From the NCBI GenBank assembly GCA_045126815.1, contig JBGVPD010000027.1:1-8128 (forward strand): DNA of 8,128 nt, given 5' to 3'. The notes under the pieces are model-generated. The model did no database searches and was not told where the DNA came from. It saw only the letters and a program-made list of their open reading frames with translations. Numbering within the stretch: position 1 is the first letter of the stretch; every line of letters starts with the position of its first letter. Positions 1 to 6,658 of the stretch are shown one piece after another. Both the position numbers and the translations under genes were made by a program. The stretch is from RGIG1995 sp045126815. GTDB taxonomy: Bacteria > Bacillota > Clostridia > Oscillospirales > CAG-272.

Positions 1-25
1 CAAAGCGTTTGTGGGGGTAGGGATC

Positions 26-59
26 AAAGGGAGGGGGGAATCGCAACCCCTCTCCCTTT
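26..59. repeat. 13-bp hairpin, GC-rich
   Basis: Positions 26-38 pair with 47-59 to give a 13-bp stem with a single G-U pair (34/51) and an 8-base loop, 39-46. A run of only four T (57-60) overlaps the stem end, so it could act as a weak terminator for a gene left of the window. The close association with the next hairpin and the repeat array suggests instead that it is part of a mobile or amplified intergenic repeat. No gene accompanies it. Confidence 0.6.
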
Positions 60-73
60 TGGCGACTTCTTTG

Positions 74-103
74 GTTACTTTCTTGTCGCAGCAAGAAAGT
101 AAC
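74..103. repeat. 12-bp perfect inverted repeat (hairpin)
   Basis: GTTACTTTCTTG at 74-85 is the exact reverse complement of CAAGAAAGTAAC at 92-103, leaving a 6-base loop (86-91). A competing pairing, GCGAC 62-66 with GTCGC 85-89, would exclude the main stem. Read as protein, 61-102 gives a short open stretch ending ...GDFFGYFLVAARK-stop. I recognise this peptide as a recurrent spurious translation of an intergenic repeat in Clostridia genomes; that is memory, not a search. A (GTAA)3 run follows at 111-122. Confidence 0.7.
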
Positions 104-121
104 ATAAAAAGTAAGTAAGTA

Positions 122-472
122 AAGTTATTTTTATTCCAATAATGTCAGAAAAGTTTATAAAACGGGGCGTCGAGGACGTCGCCCCCTACAAGTTAAGAGG
201 GGAAGTAACTTTTATTCCAATATAATTGGCAAAAAACGTATGTAATACGGGGCGTCGAAGTAGGGGTTCCCCGAACCGCACGAAGTAAGGTTTGGGGGTT
301 CTCGTGTGCGTCGCCCCCTACGAGTTAGGAGTGGAAGTGACTTTTATTCCAATATTGTTGGTTAAAACCGTTTTTTAAAACGGGAGGAGCAAGCCCCTCC
401 CCTACCAGTTAGGAGGAAAAGTAACTTTTATTCCGGTAATATAGGTGAAAATAGTTTGTCATAACGAGGGGC
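122..472. repeat. Tandem array of about four intergenic repeat units
   Basis: Four copies of a 20-base box, consensus AAGTAACTTTTATTCCAATA, start at 122, 203, 335 and 419 (steps of 81, 132 and 84). In the first three units the box is followed by about 20 AT-rich bases, a GC-rich hairpin (164-185, 249-317, 382-401) and a conserved tail CTAC-n-AGTTA (186-195, 318-327, 402-411). The fourth unit decays: its box ends in CGGTAA instead of CCAATA, and only a left hairpin arm (near 465-472) remains. Hairpin sequences differ between units while base pairing is kept, which suggests selection on, or origin from, a structured element. There is no coding potential. It could be a REP/MITE-like sequence or a structured RNA; function is unknown. 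Confidence 0.7.
249..317. repeat. Expanded hairpin of repeat unit 2
   Basis: GGGGCG (249-254) and CGCCCC (312-317) are the same outer arms as in unit 1 (164-169 and 180-185), but about 47 extra bases lie between them. The extra DNA carries its own inverted repeat: CCCCGAACC (269-277) pairs with GGTTTGGGG (289-297) through one G-U pair, loop 278-288. So unit 2 is either the long form from which unit 1 was shortened, or unit 1 with a nested insertion. Confidence 0.6.
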
Positions 473-554
473 TTGTGGTGTTGGTTTTATCTTATTTTAC
501 GGCAACTAAAAGGTTGATAAATAGATGTCGATTGTCGCATTTTGGTTAAAACAC

Positions 555-583
555 TTGCGTTTTGTCAGCCTATATGTTATAAT
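555..583 (+). promoter_or_regulatory. Sigma-A-type promoter of the glycosylation operon
   Basis: The -35 box is TTGCGT (555-560) and the -10 box is TATAAT (578-583), with a 17-base spacer and an extended TG at 575-576. Transcription would start near 590, leaving a leader of about 33 bases before the ATG at 624. The ribosome binding site is GAGGTGAT (611-618). No operator or leader structure is visible between promoter and gene. Confidence 0.8.
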
Positions 584-623
584 GTGTAAAATTTAGTTTA
601 TATTTTAGCAGAGGTGATAGAAA

Positions 624-1574
624 ATGTCGAACTTTGTTAACAGCGAAAACAGAATAGCAATTTTGATACCTTGTTACAATGAGGCTCAGACTATCTCAAA
701 AGTAATCAACGATTGGAAAAAAGAACTCCCGAACGCTACCGTATACGTTTATGATAACAATTCTACGGACGGAACAGGTGATATTGCTGAAAGAGAGGGC
801 GCTGTTGTTAGACGCGAATACTCTCAGGGTAAGGGCAACGTTATCAGAAGAATGTTCAGAGAAATTGAAGCTGAATGTTATATAATGGTTGACGGTGATG
901 ACACTTATCCCGCTAATTGTGCAAAGGAAATGGTATCTCTCGTACTGGATAAGGATGCCGATATGGTTGTCGGAGACAGACTTTCTTCAACTTATTTTAC
1001 GGAGAATAAAAGACCGTTCCATAACTTCGGTAACACCATTGTAAGAAAGTTTATAAACAAGCTCTTTAATACGAACGTTAAGGACATAATGACAGGTTGC
1101 CGCGCGTTCAGCTATCAGTTTGTAAAAACTTTCCCCGTATTGTCAAAAGGATTCGAGATAGAAACCGAAATGACAATCCACGCAGTAGATAAGAATATGC
1201 GTATTGAAACGGTCATAGTCGATTACCGCGACCGTCCCGAAGGCAGTGAGTCAAAACTCAACACTTTCTCCGACGGAACAAAAGTGCTTATGACGATAGC
1301 AAGGCTTTATAAGAACTATAAACCCTTCTCGTTTTTCTCATTTTTCTCGGCAATTTTGATGGTTATGGCTATTGCACTCTTTATTCCGGTAATGATTCAG
1401 TATTTCCAAACAGGACTTGTTGAAAGATTTCCCACCCTTATTGTCAGCGGATTTATAGCATTAGCGGCAATTCAGGCTTTCTTTGCAGGTTTGGTTCTCA
1501 ATACGATCGTTGTAAAAGAAAAGCAGGATTTTGAGCACAAACTTCAAGTAATTCGAGAATTGAGAAAAAGATAA
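624..1574 (+). CDS. GT2 glycosyltransferase, polyprenyl-phosphate sugar transferase type (GtrB/DPM1-like)
   Basis: Predicted to transfer a sugar from a nucleotide donor to undecaprenyl phosphate on the inner face of the membrane. The 316-residue protein has a GT-A catalytic domain (about 10-230): IPCYNE at 15-20, DNNSTDGT at 44-51, the metal-binding acidic motif DGDDTYP at 90-96, GCRAFS at 158-163 and FEIETEM at 177-183. Two C-terminal transmembrane helices (about 235-261 and 270-296) are followed by a short basic tail, as in GtrB and CsbB-type enzymes of similar length. The ATG has a good site (GAGGTGAT) five bases upstream. It is the first gene of a three-gene operon; the next gene begins one base after its stop. 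The GtrA-like and GT-C-like neighbours support lipid-linked sugar synthesis rather than processive polysaccharide synthesis. The sugar cannot be read from sequence. Confidence 0.9.
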   Translation: MSNFVNSENRIAILIPCYNEAQTISKVINDWKKELPNATVYVYDNNSTDGTGDIAEREGAVVRREYSQGKGNVIRRMFREIEAECYIMVDGDDTYPANCAKEMVSLVLDKDADMVVGDRLSSTYFTENKRPFHNFGNTIVRKFINKLFNTNVKDIMTGCRAFSYQFVKTFPVLSKGFEIETEMTIHAVDKNMRIETVIVDYRDRPEGSESKLNTFSDGTKVLMTIARLYKNYKPFSFFSFFSAILMVMAIALFIPVMIQYFQTGLVERFPTLIVSGFIALAAIQAFFAGLVLNTIVVKEKQDFEHKLQVIRELRKR

Positions 1575-1575
1575 A

Positions 1576-1962
1576 ATGTTTGACAGCAAATTAATAAAAC
1601 AGATCGTAAGATTTCTGTTTGTCGGCGGTTCAGCCTTTGTAATTGATTTTGTTCTTTTGTGGTTTTTGACTGATGTGTGCGGTATCTATCATTTGATATC
1701 CAACTGTATTTCGTTTACCGTATCGGTCATATACAACTACATTTTGAGCGTTTACTGGGTATTTGACGTTAGCAATAAACACAAAAAGTCGGAAGAACTT
1801 TTTGTGTTTATTACTTTAAGTGTCATAGGACTTGGAATAAATCAGTTAATAAACTACATCTGCGTTGACAAGATCGGAATACATTATATGGTTTCCAAGA
1901 TCGGTGCAACTGCGGTTGTAATGGTTTATAATTTTATTACAAGAAAGATTTTTCTTGAGTGA
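1576..1962 (+). CDS. GtrA-like four-helix membrane protein (putative lipid-linked sugar flippase)
   Basis: A 128-residue protein with about four transmembrane helices (roughly 10-32, 37-60, 73-95, 104-124), the usual size and layout of the GtrA/GtcA family. Family hallmarks visible are RFLFVGG (12-18) opening helix 1, NYILSVYWVF (54-63) after helix 2 and a closing YNFITRKIF (118-126), which matches the family's repeated NF...R...F pattern. Family members are thought to move polyprenyl-phosphate-linked sugar to the outer face of the membrane, with direct proof limited. The ATG lies one base after the GT2 stop and has only a weak purine stretch before it, so translation is probably coupled. Its position between a GtrB-like enzyme and a GT-C-like protein fits a flippase role well. 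Confidence 0.88.
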   Translation: MFDSKLIKQIVRFLFVGGSAFVIDFVLLWFLTDVCGIYHLISNCISFTVSVIYNYILSVYWVFDVSNKHKKSEELFVFITLSVIGLGINQLINYICVDKIGIHYMVSKIGATAVVMVYNFITRKIFLE

Positions 1963-1975
1963 TGAGTGGGTGGCT

Positions 1976-3847
1976 ATGAGAAAGAACATATATTTTGCCG
2001 TTTTAGGCTTACTGACGGCAATTTTGACTTTTTTTGACCCTTTTAAAAACAGAATAGATTTTAATTTAGCGACTCTTGTAAATTTCGTTATGCTTTTGGG
2101 AGTGCTTATGCTTTTGTATCTTAATTTTGAAAAGATAAAAAGCATAAAACTTTCAAAGGTGGATGTGTTTTTTGCGTTAGTTTTGGGATTTTGTATGACA
2201 TTAGGCTACGGCCTTATGCGAAACAACGGATTTGACACGTTTTACGGGTCGTTTTTTTGTGTTATTATTTCTGTAATCTCGCTTTTGTTTTACGGTATAA
2301 TCGCACTAGGGCTTGTCAAATTGTTTTTCTTAAAAATGGAAGAATGGCTGAACACAAAACCGAGTGAGTATACACCGAAAAAAAAGATTTTTGCAAAACT
2401 TAATTATTATATCGGTCAGAATAAATTTAGATTTTACTTTTTAGCTTTTGTGTTGGCGTGGGCGATACCATTTATTCTGAATTTTCCGGGATTTATGATG
2501 TACGATACGAGAAATCAGCTGAAAATGTATCTTCATCTTCCCAACCACCATACCGACGCTGCCGTATTACTTAACGAAAACCAGTATATAACCCAGCATC
2601 ACAGCGTACCGCACACATATTTGGTAGGCATTTTGTTTGATTTGGGAAAAGCTGTTTTCGGCACTTACGAGGCAGGGATATTTATGTACTGTCTTATTCA
2701 GTACGTAGTTATGGCGGTGATATTGGCATATCTCTTTAAATCGATCAAACAGTATCTCGGCGAAAAATGGACTATGATATTTTTAGCTGTGTTTATGTTT
2801 TATCCGTATTTCCCGATAAGCGCAATTCTTATTACAAAAGACGTGTATTTCTGCGGAGTTTTCGTATTATACTTGATTAAATATTACGAGCTTTTGAGAG
2901 ATCCGGACAGAATAAAGAACGTAAAATTTTTAGTTATGTTCACACTCGTTACCATAGGTTTGTTGGTGCTGAGAAATAACGCGTTATATACCTTGCTTCT
3001 CGTTTCGGTAATTTTGTTTTTTGCTACGAAAAACAAAAAGTATATAGCTTTATATATGGCGTTATTTATGGTGTTTAACGTTGTATATTCATCTTTGCTT
3101 ATCGAGTTCAACATATCCCCGACCAGTGCGCGTGAAATGTTATCCGTTCCTTTCCAGCAGACAGCGTATTACGTCAACAAGTTTGAAGACGAGGTAACTT
3201 TGGAAGAAAAAGAGGTCATAAGCAAGATACTTGATTATGACGTTTTGTTAACTCAGTACGATCCCAATTTGAGTGATGCGGTTAAAGATACTTATAATAA
3301 ATATGCTACGAGCGAAGAGCTGAAAGAATATTTCGTTGTGTGGTTTAAGATGCTTTTGAAGCATCCTATATCTTACATAGAGTCGTTTTTACACTTGAAT
3401 AACGGTTATTATTATCCCGGACTTAAGGACTCTATGACTTACGACTGTTACAACAGTTGTGGGGCGAAGAAGGCTTTGTCAAGCAAGGATGGATTGACTT
3501 GCATAAATGCATCAAGTCCAAATATTTTCCAAAAAGCATACTTTGTAGTGCAGTCGGTAGGTTATAATACGCCGTTCCTGTGCTTGATAATGGATACGGG
3601 AATATATATGTGGATATGGATACTCATTCTTTTGCTTATTGTGAGAAGCTTTAAGGAAAAGAAAAAGTATATATTATGTTACGTTCCCTATTTTGCTTAT
3701 ATCGTGTTTATCTTGGTAGGCCCGGCAAACGGAACGGTGTATGCAAGATACATTATGCCTTTCGTGTACTCTCTGCCTTTGATATTCTTGCCGTTATTTG
3801 AATACAGAAACAGTTTGCACGAGACAGAAAAGGTGGAAAAAGAGTGA
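1976..3847 (+). CDS. Large multi-pass membrane protein, GT-C-like (DUF6020-like)
   Basis: A 623-residue protein with about ten or more hydrophobic helices and an extracytoplasmic region near 375-525, as in GT-C enzymes that use lipid-linked sugars. Visible motifs are FPGFMMYDTRNQ (170-181) with an acidic residue in the first large loop (D177), HHSVPHTYL (208-216), TKD (287-289), RNN (333-335), NNGYYYPG (475-482) and a late YARYIMP (589-595). I recognise these as DUF6020-like; that the family is glycosyltransferase is inference from fold pattern and operon. C491, C495 and C509 in the outer loop could form disulfides. I chose the ATG at 1976, 13 bases after the GtrA stop, because a basic MRKN start leads straight into helix 1. 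An in-frame TTG at 1955 (630 residues, overlapping gtrA) and GTG at 1970 are alternatives. It probably attaches the flipped sugar to a wall glycan or teichoic acid. Confidence 0.82.
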   Translation: MRKNIYFAVLGLLTAILTFFDPFKNRIDFNLATLVNFVMLLGVLMLLYLNFEKIKSIKLSKVDVFFALVLGFCMTLGYGLMRNNGFDTFYGSFFCVIISVISLLFYGIIALGLVKLFFLKMEEWLNTKPSEYTPKKKIFAKLNYYIGQNKFRFYFLAFVLAWAIPFILNFPGFMMYDTRNQLKMYLHLPNHHTDAAVLLNENQYITQHHSVPHTYLVGILFDLGKAVFGTYEAGIFMYCLIQYVVMAVILAYLFKSIKQYLGEKWTMIFLAVFMFYPYFPISAILITKDVYFCGVFVLYLIKYYELLRDPDRIKNVKFLVMFTLVTIGLLVLRNNALYTLLLVSVILFFATKNKKYIALYMALFMVFNVVYSSLLIEFNISPTSAREMLSVPFQQTAYYVNKFEDEVTLEEKEVISKILDYDVLLTQYDPNLSDAVKDTYNKYATSEELKEYFVVWFKMLLKHPISYIESFLHLNNGYYYPGLKDSMTYDCYNSCGAKKALSSKDGLTCINASSPNIFQKAYFVVQSVGYNTPFLCLIMDTGIYMWIWILILLLIVRSFKEKKKYILCYVPYFAYIVFILVGPANGTVYARYIMPFVYSLPLIFLPLFEYRNSLHETEKVEKE

Positions 3848-4375
3848 TCAACCTATCCCGTATATCTTTGTAACAGGATCTTGAAAAATCGGGATATGAA
3901 TAGGGTAGAAGGTAAAGACCATAAATAAAATACCTATAATGCAGATAGCCAAAAAGGAAAATTTTGGGTATCTGCATTTTATTTTGTTTTGTTTGAAAAG
4001 TATTGTTTCAGCAATAAATGCTATTGCCGCCGATATGAAGAATATGGAGATGTTGAGCCAGTCGGGTGATTTCCCGAAAATGCCGTTGTAGGTGTAGAAG
4101 ATAGTGGGAATTAAAGAAAGTCCGAGGAGTATGCCGATAAGTTTTATGCACCAGAAGTTTTTTTGCTCTTTAAAAAAGAAACTTTGAATGATGCTGAAAA
4201 TAAACATAGGAAAGAATAACAGTTTCATGTGTTCAAATGTGGATTCGTTTACTCCGGAAAAAAGGGCAGCGACAGGGTTTTGGTTTGTGACGTCGTACAA
4301 AAAATGCAGTAACGTTCCGCCTATTGCCGTTACTGCAAATCCTAAAAAATTCCATACGGATATTGACCTTTTCAT
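3848..4375 (-). CDS. DUF6512-family integral membrane protein
   Basis: A 175-residue hydrophobic protein with about five membrane helices (roughly 8-27, 50-67, 76-95, 107-127, 140-158). I recognise it as DUF6512-like from LHFLYD (23-28), VNESTFEHMKLLFFP (42-56) and the closing FYPIHIPIFQDPVT (156-169) followed by YGIG. The conserved His/Glu cluster (H24, E44, E48, H49) sits near the membrane faces and could bind metal or substrate, but no function is established and I do not assign one. The start is supported by AGGAGA at 4382-4387 (minus strand), six bases before the ATG. It is monocistronic and convergent with the glycosylation operon; its stop immediately abuts the stop of that operon's last gene, with no terminator between them. 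Confidence 0.85.
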   Translation of the reverse strand: MKRSISVWNFLGFAVTAIGGTLLHFLYDVTNQNPVAALFSGVNESTFEHMKLLFFPMFIFSIIQSFFFKEQKNFWCIKLIGILLGLSLIPTIFYTYNGIFGKSPDWLNISIFFISAAIAFIAETILFKQNKIKCRYPKFSFLAICIIGILFMVFTFYPIHIPIFQDPVTKIYGIG

Positions 4376-4416
4376 ATAGTTTCTCCTATAAAAATCTTTA
4401 TATTTGTATATGTCAA

Positions 4417-4422
4417 ATTATA
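4417..4422 (-). promoter_or_regulatory. Possible -10 box for the DUF6512 gene
   Basis: A perfect TATAAT lies on the minus strand at 4417-4422 and would give a leader of about 35 bases before the ATG at 4375. No convincing -35 hexamer sits 16-18 bases upstream, so this call is weak. The surrounding region is AT-rich, which makes chance matches likely. Confidence 0.3.
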
Positions 4423-4627
4423 TGCAGACAAGTACTTAATAATACGTTTTATAGATTGAGTTGCTTTTAATGACAGTTAGCGAGTAAATCAAACCAACTG
4501 CTTATTGTATTTAATTGATTTCAAATATGTTTTAATTATGAGTGTTATTATGCACTTGTTATGTCTTTTGTTTTGGAATAAAGACAGAAATTGTTGATGA
4601 TAATAGAGATATAAAAGGAGTGATAAG

Positions 4628-5929
4628 ATGAATTCGGTTTGGGTAGATACTGCAGAGAAAATAAATTTTGACAGTTTAAACGGGAATATAAGGACCGACG
4701 TTTTGATAGTTGGCGGCGGTATTGCAGGTCTTTTATGCGCTTATATGCTGAAAAAAGAAGGCGTTGACTGTGTTTTGGTCGAATCTAAAGAAATATGCCA
4801 AGGTATAACCAAAAATACTACCGCAAAAATAACTCTTCAGCACGGGTTGATTTATGACAAGCTTATATCTGAAGCAGGTTATGAGACAGCAAAACTGTAT
4901 TTAAAATCGCAAATAAATGCGTGTAAAACGTATTCTCAAATGTGCGAAAATATTGATTGCGACTACGAAAAGAAAGATTCTTACGTTTATTCACTTAAAA
5001 GTCGTGAAAAAATTGAAAAAGAGGTTAATGCTTTAAATAAGATCGGATTAAACGCATCTTTTTGTGAGGCAAAAGAGTTGCCGATAGACGTTAAGGGTGC
5101 GGTGTGCGTAAAAGATCAAGCGCAGTTTCACCCTCTGAAATTTGCTTACAGTATAGCAAAGGATCTGAGAATATACGAGAATACAAAGGTTTTGGAATTT
5201 CTTCACAAAAAGGTTAAGACTAACCGCGGTGATATCTTGTGCGATAAAATTATCGTGGCAACCCATTTTCCTATTATAAATAAACACGGAGCATATTTTT
5301 TGAAGATGTATCAGCATAGGTCGTATGTGTTAGCTCTCGAAAATGCCAAAAGCGTAAACGGAATGTACGTTGACGAGGATTTAAAGGGATTGTCGTTCCG
5401 GAATTACGGTAAATATTTGTTGCTCGGCGGAGGCTCTCACAGAACGGGAAAGAACGGAGGTAACTGGCAAGAACTTGAGGACTTTTCGAGAAAAGTATAT
5501 CCGTCAGCTAAAAATATAAACAGGTGGGCAACTCAAGACTGTATGACGCTTGACGGTGTGCCTTATATCGGAAAGTATTCTGACAGTACAAAAGATCTAT
5601 ACGTTGCGACGGGATTTAATAAATGGGGTATGACCTCTTCAATGGTTTCAGCCTTGCTTCTTAAGAATATGGTTACGGGAAGAAAAAGCGAGTACGAAAA
5701 GGTGTATGATCCCTCTCGAAATATGTTGCGTCCGCAGTTGGCTGTAAATATTTTTGAATCGACTGTTGGACTGTTGAAACCGACCGTACCCCGTTGTCCT
5801 CATCTTGGGTGTGCTTTGACTTATAATAAGGCAGAACATTCGTGGGACTGTTCGTGTCACGGTTCAAGGTTTACGGAAGACGGACAGCTTATAGATAACC
5901 CCGCTTGTGACGATAAGAAAAAAATATGA
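4628..5929 (+). CDS. FAD-dependent oxidoreductase with C-terminal Rieske [2Fe-2S] domain
   Basis: A 433-residue, apparently soluble redox protein. The N-terminal DAO-type FAD fold has the dinucleotide-binding turn VGGGIAG (28-34) and the ribose-binding acidic residue E52. A typical second FAD region, YVATGFNKWGMT, spans 325-336. The Rieske domain covers about 370-433, with CPHLGC (390-395) and CSCHGS (408-413): ligands C390, H392, C408 and H411, and C395/C410 placed for the stabilising disulfide. The architecture resembles Bacillus YhfW-type proteins; substrate and electron partner are unknown, and the protein ends soon after the cluster motif (DNPACDDKKKI). A strong AAAGGAG (4614-4620) precedes the ATG by seven bases. 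Possible -10 boxes are TATTAT 4546-4551, with extended TG, and GATAAT 4599-4604, neither with a clear -35. An intrinsic terminator follows. Confidence 0.92.
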   Translation: MNSVWVDTAEKINFDSLNGNIRTDVLIVGGGIAGLLCAYMLKKEGVDCVLVESKEICQGITKNTTAKITLQHGLIYDKLISEAGYETAKLYLKSQINACKTYSQMCENIDCDYEKKDSYVYSLKSREKIEKEVNALNKIGLNASFCEAKELPIDVKGAVCVKDQAQFHPLKFAYSIAKDLRIYENTKVLEFLHKKVKTNRGDILCDKIIVATHFPIINKHGAYFLKMYQHRSYVLALENAKSVNGMYVDEDLKGLSFRNYGKYLLLGGGSHRTGKNGGNWQELEDFSRKVYPSAKNINRWATQDCMTLDGVPYIGKYSDSTKDLYVATGFNKWGMTSSMVSALLLKNMVTGRKSEYEKVYDPSRNMLRPQLAVNIFESTVGLLKPTVPRCPHLGCALTYNKAEHSWDCSCHGSRFTEDGQLIDNPACDDKKKI

Positions 5930-5938
5930 TAATAAGAC

Positions 5939-5973
5939 AAAAAAGGCAACCGTCGTACATGGTTGCTTTTTTT
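5939..5973 (+). terminator. Intrinsic terminator after the FAD/Rieske gene
   Basis: GCAACC (5946-5951) pairs with GGTTGC (5961-5966) around a 9-base loop. The stem can extend through a G-U pair and the flanking A and T runs. Seven T follow (5967-5973). The A run before the stem makes it potentially bidirectional, though no opposing gene needs it. Confidence 0.88.
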
Positions 5974-5996
5974 ATTCAGAAAAATGACAGAAAAGG

Positions 5997-6025
5997 TTGA
6001 GATAGTTGGAGTTTGGTGATATAAT
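5997..6025 (+). promoter_or_regulatory. Strong sigma-A promoter of the thiazoline-carboxylate hydrolase-like gene
   Basis: The -35 box is TTGAGA (5997-6002) and the -10 box is TATAAT (6020-6025), spacer 17, with extended TG at 6017-6018. Transcription would start near 6032, about 43 bases before the ATG at 6075. The ribosome binding site is AGGAGA (6062-6067), seven bases before the ATG. The promoter lies just past the preceding terminator, so this gene is its own transcription unit. Confidence 0.85.
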
Positions 6026-6074
6026 GGAGGCAGAAGGTATATTATTTGAATAATAATACATAGGAGAAAATATT

Positions 6075-6569
6075 ATGAGCAAGGTAAAGAATGAGCCCAA
6101 GTATAAGAATGGACTTTTACAGGCAATAAGAGCGCAGTTGGAGCATAGAGCTTTTTGGCTTTATTTGCTTTGCGACGAGGCGCAGAAGAGGGGCCTTGAT
6201 CCGAAAGATTTTGGAAGTGCGGCAGTAAAAAGATGCGGACTTTCTCAAGGTGCAGGGCTTGTAAAGAAGGGTAAGACCGACAGTTTGAAGGGACTTAAAA
6301 AGACACTTTTTACAAAGGCTGCTCAGCTTGTGTTCGAGATGGACGTTCTTGAATCTACCGACGATAAGCTGTCTATTGATTTTCACTATTGTCCTCTTGT
6401 AAAGGCGTGGCAGAATGCTGGTTGTACCGATGAAGAGATAGCTATGCTTTGCGATATTGCTATGTGCGGAGATCACGGTATAGGCGAGTGTTACGGCAGT
6501 GTGCTCGACCTTCCCAAATGTATTGCAAAAGGCGACGACGTTTGTTCTCTGCGTTATCACAAGAAGTGA
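6075..6569 (+). CDS. L-2-amino-thiazoline-4-carboxylic acid hydrolase family protein
   Basis: A 164-residue, apparently cytoplasmic protein that I recognise as the family named for Pseudomonas ATC hydrolase, which opens the thiazoline ring on the way to L-cysteine. Signature stretches are FHYCPLVKAW (103-112), LCDIAMCGDHG (125-135) and IAKGDDVCSLR (150-160). It contains nine cysteines (33, 54, 106, 117, 126, 131, 139, 149, 157); H104/C106, D133/H134 and C157 are the best candidates for catalysis or metal binding. Clostridial relatives are common and rarely tested, and no carbamoyl-cysteine hydrolase or racemase partner is present here, so the real substrate is open. It stands alone between its own promoter and terminator; no operon partner is implied by the neighbouring redox gene. 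Confidence 0.82.
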   Translation: MSKVKNEPKYKNGLLQAIRAQLEHRAFWLYLLCDEAQKRGLDPKDFGSAAVKRCGLSQGAGLVKKGKTDSLKGLKKTLFTKAAQLVFEMDVLESTDDKLSIDFHYCPLVKAWQNAGCTDEEIAMLCDIAMCGDHGIGECYGSVLDLPKCIAKGDDVCSLRYHKK

Positions 6570-6617
6570 TAATTAGAAGAATACATAATGTAGCATGGTA
6601 AAATAATAAATATAAAG

Positions 6618-6658
6618 CTCGGCTAAAAAACATTTGATAAGTTTTAGCCGAGTTTTTT
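6618..6658 (+). terminator. Intrinsic terminator after the hydrolase-like gene
   Basis: CTCGGCTAAAA (6618-6628) is a perfect reverse complement of TTTTAGCCGAG (6642-6652), loop 13 bases, followed by six T (6653-6658). It isolates the hydrolase gene from the fic unit downstream. Its last T overlaps the left arm of the inverted repeat described next. Confidence 0.92.

Noticed and set aside
1..102. Open frame at the left edge ending GDFFGYFLVAARK-stop, possible 3' end of a gene
   Set aside because: Only 33 codons are visible, with no start. The frame runs through two hairpins, and the peptide is one I recognise as a spurious translation of an intergenic repeat.
122..472. Repeat array considered as a CRISPR array
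   Set aside because: Unit steps are irregular (81, 132, 84), the parts between boxes are related hairpins rather than unique spacers, and no cas gene is present.
562..567. TTGTCA as the -35 box of the first operon
   Set aside because: It is only 10 bases from the TATAAT at 578-583, whereas TTGCGT at 555-560 gives the standard 17-base spacer.
1..600. Insertion sequence remnant
   Set aside because: No transposase fragment in any frame and no clear terminal inverted repeats with target duplication flanking the region.
1955..1975. TTG (1955) or GTG (1970) start for the GT-C-like gene
   Set aside because: Neither has a convincing ribosome binding site, and the extra residues SDEWVA do not look like part of the membrane protein. 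The ATG at 1976 is preferred but not proven.
3854..3896. TATCCCG / CGGGATA inverted repeat near the convergent junction as a terminator
   Set aside because: Only 7 bp with a 29-base loop, no T run, and it lies within the DUF6512 coding sequence.
4376..4627. Riboswitch or structured leader in the divergent intergenic region
   Set aside because: The 252 AT-rich bases show no strong stem or known riboswitch core by eye, only weak -10-like boxes and the ribosome binding sites of the two flanking genes.
6117..6560. 147-residue minus-strand reading frame
   Set aside because: It lies wholly inside the recognised hydrolase-family gene, and has no recognisable domain or ribosome binding site of its own.
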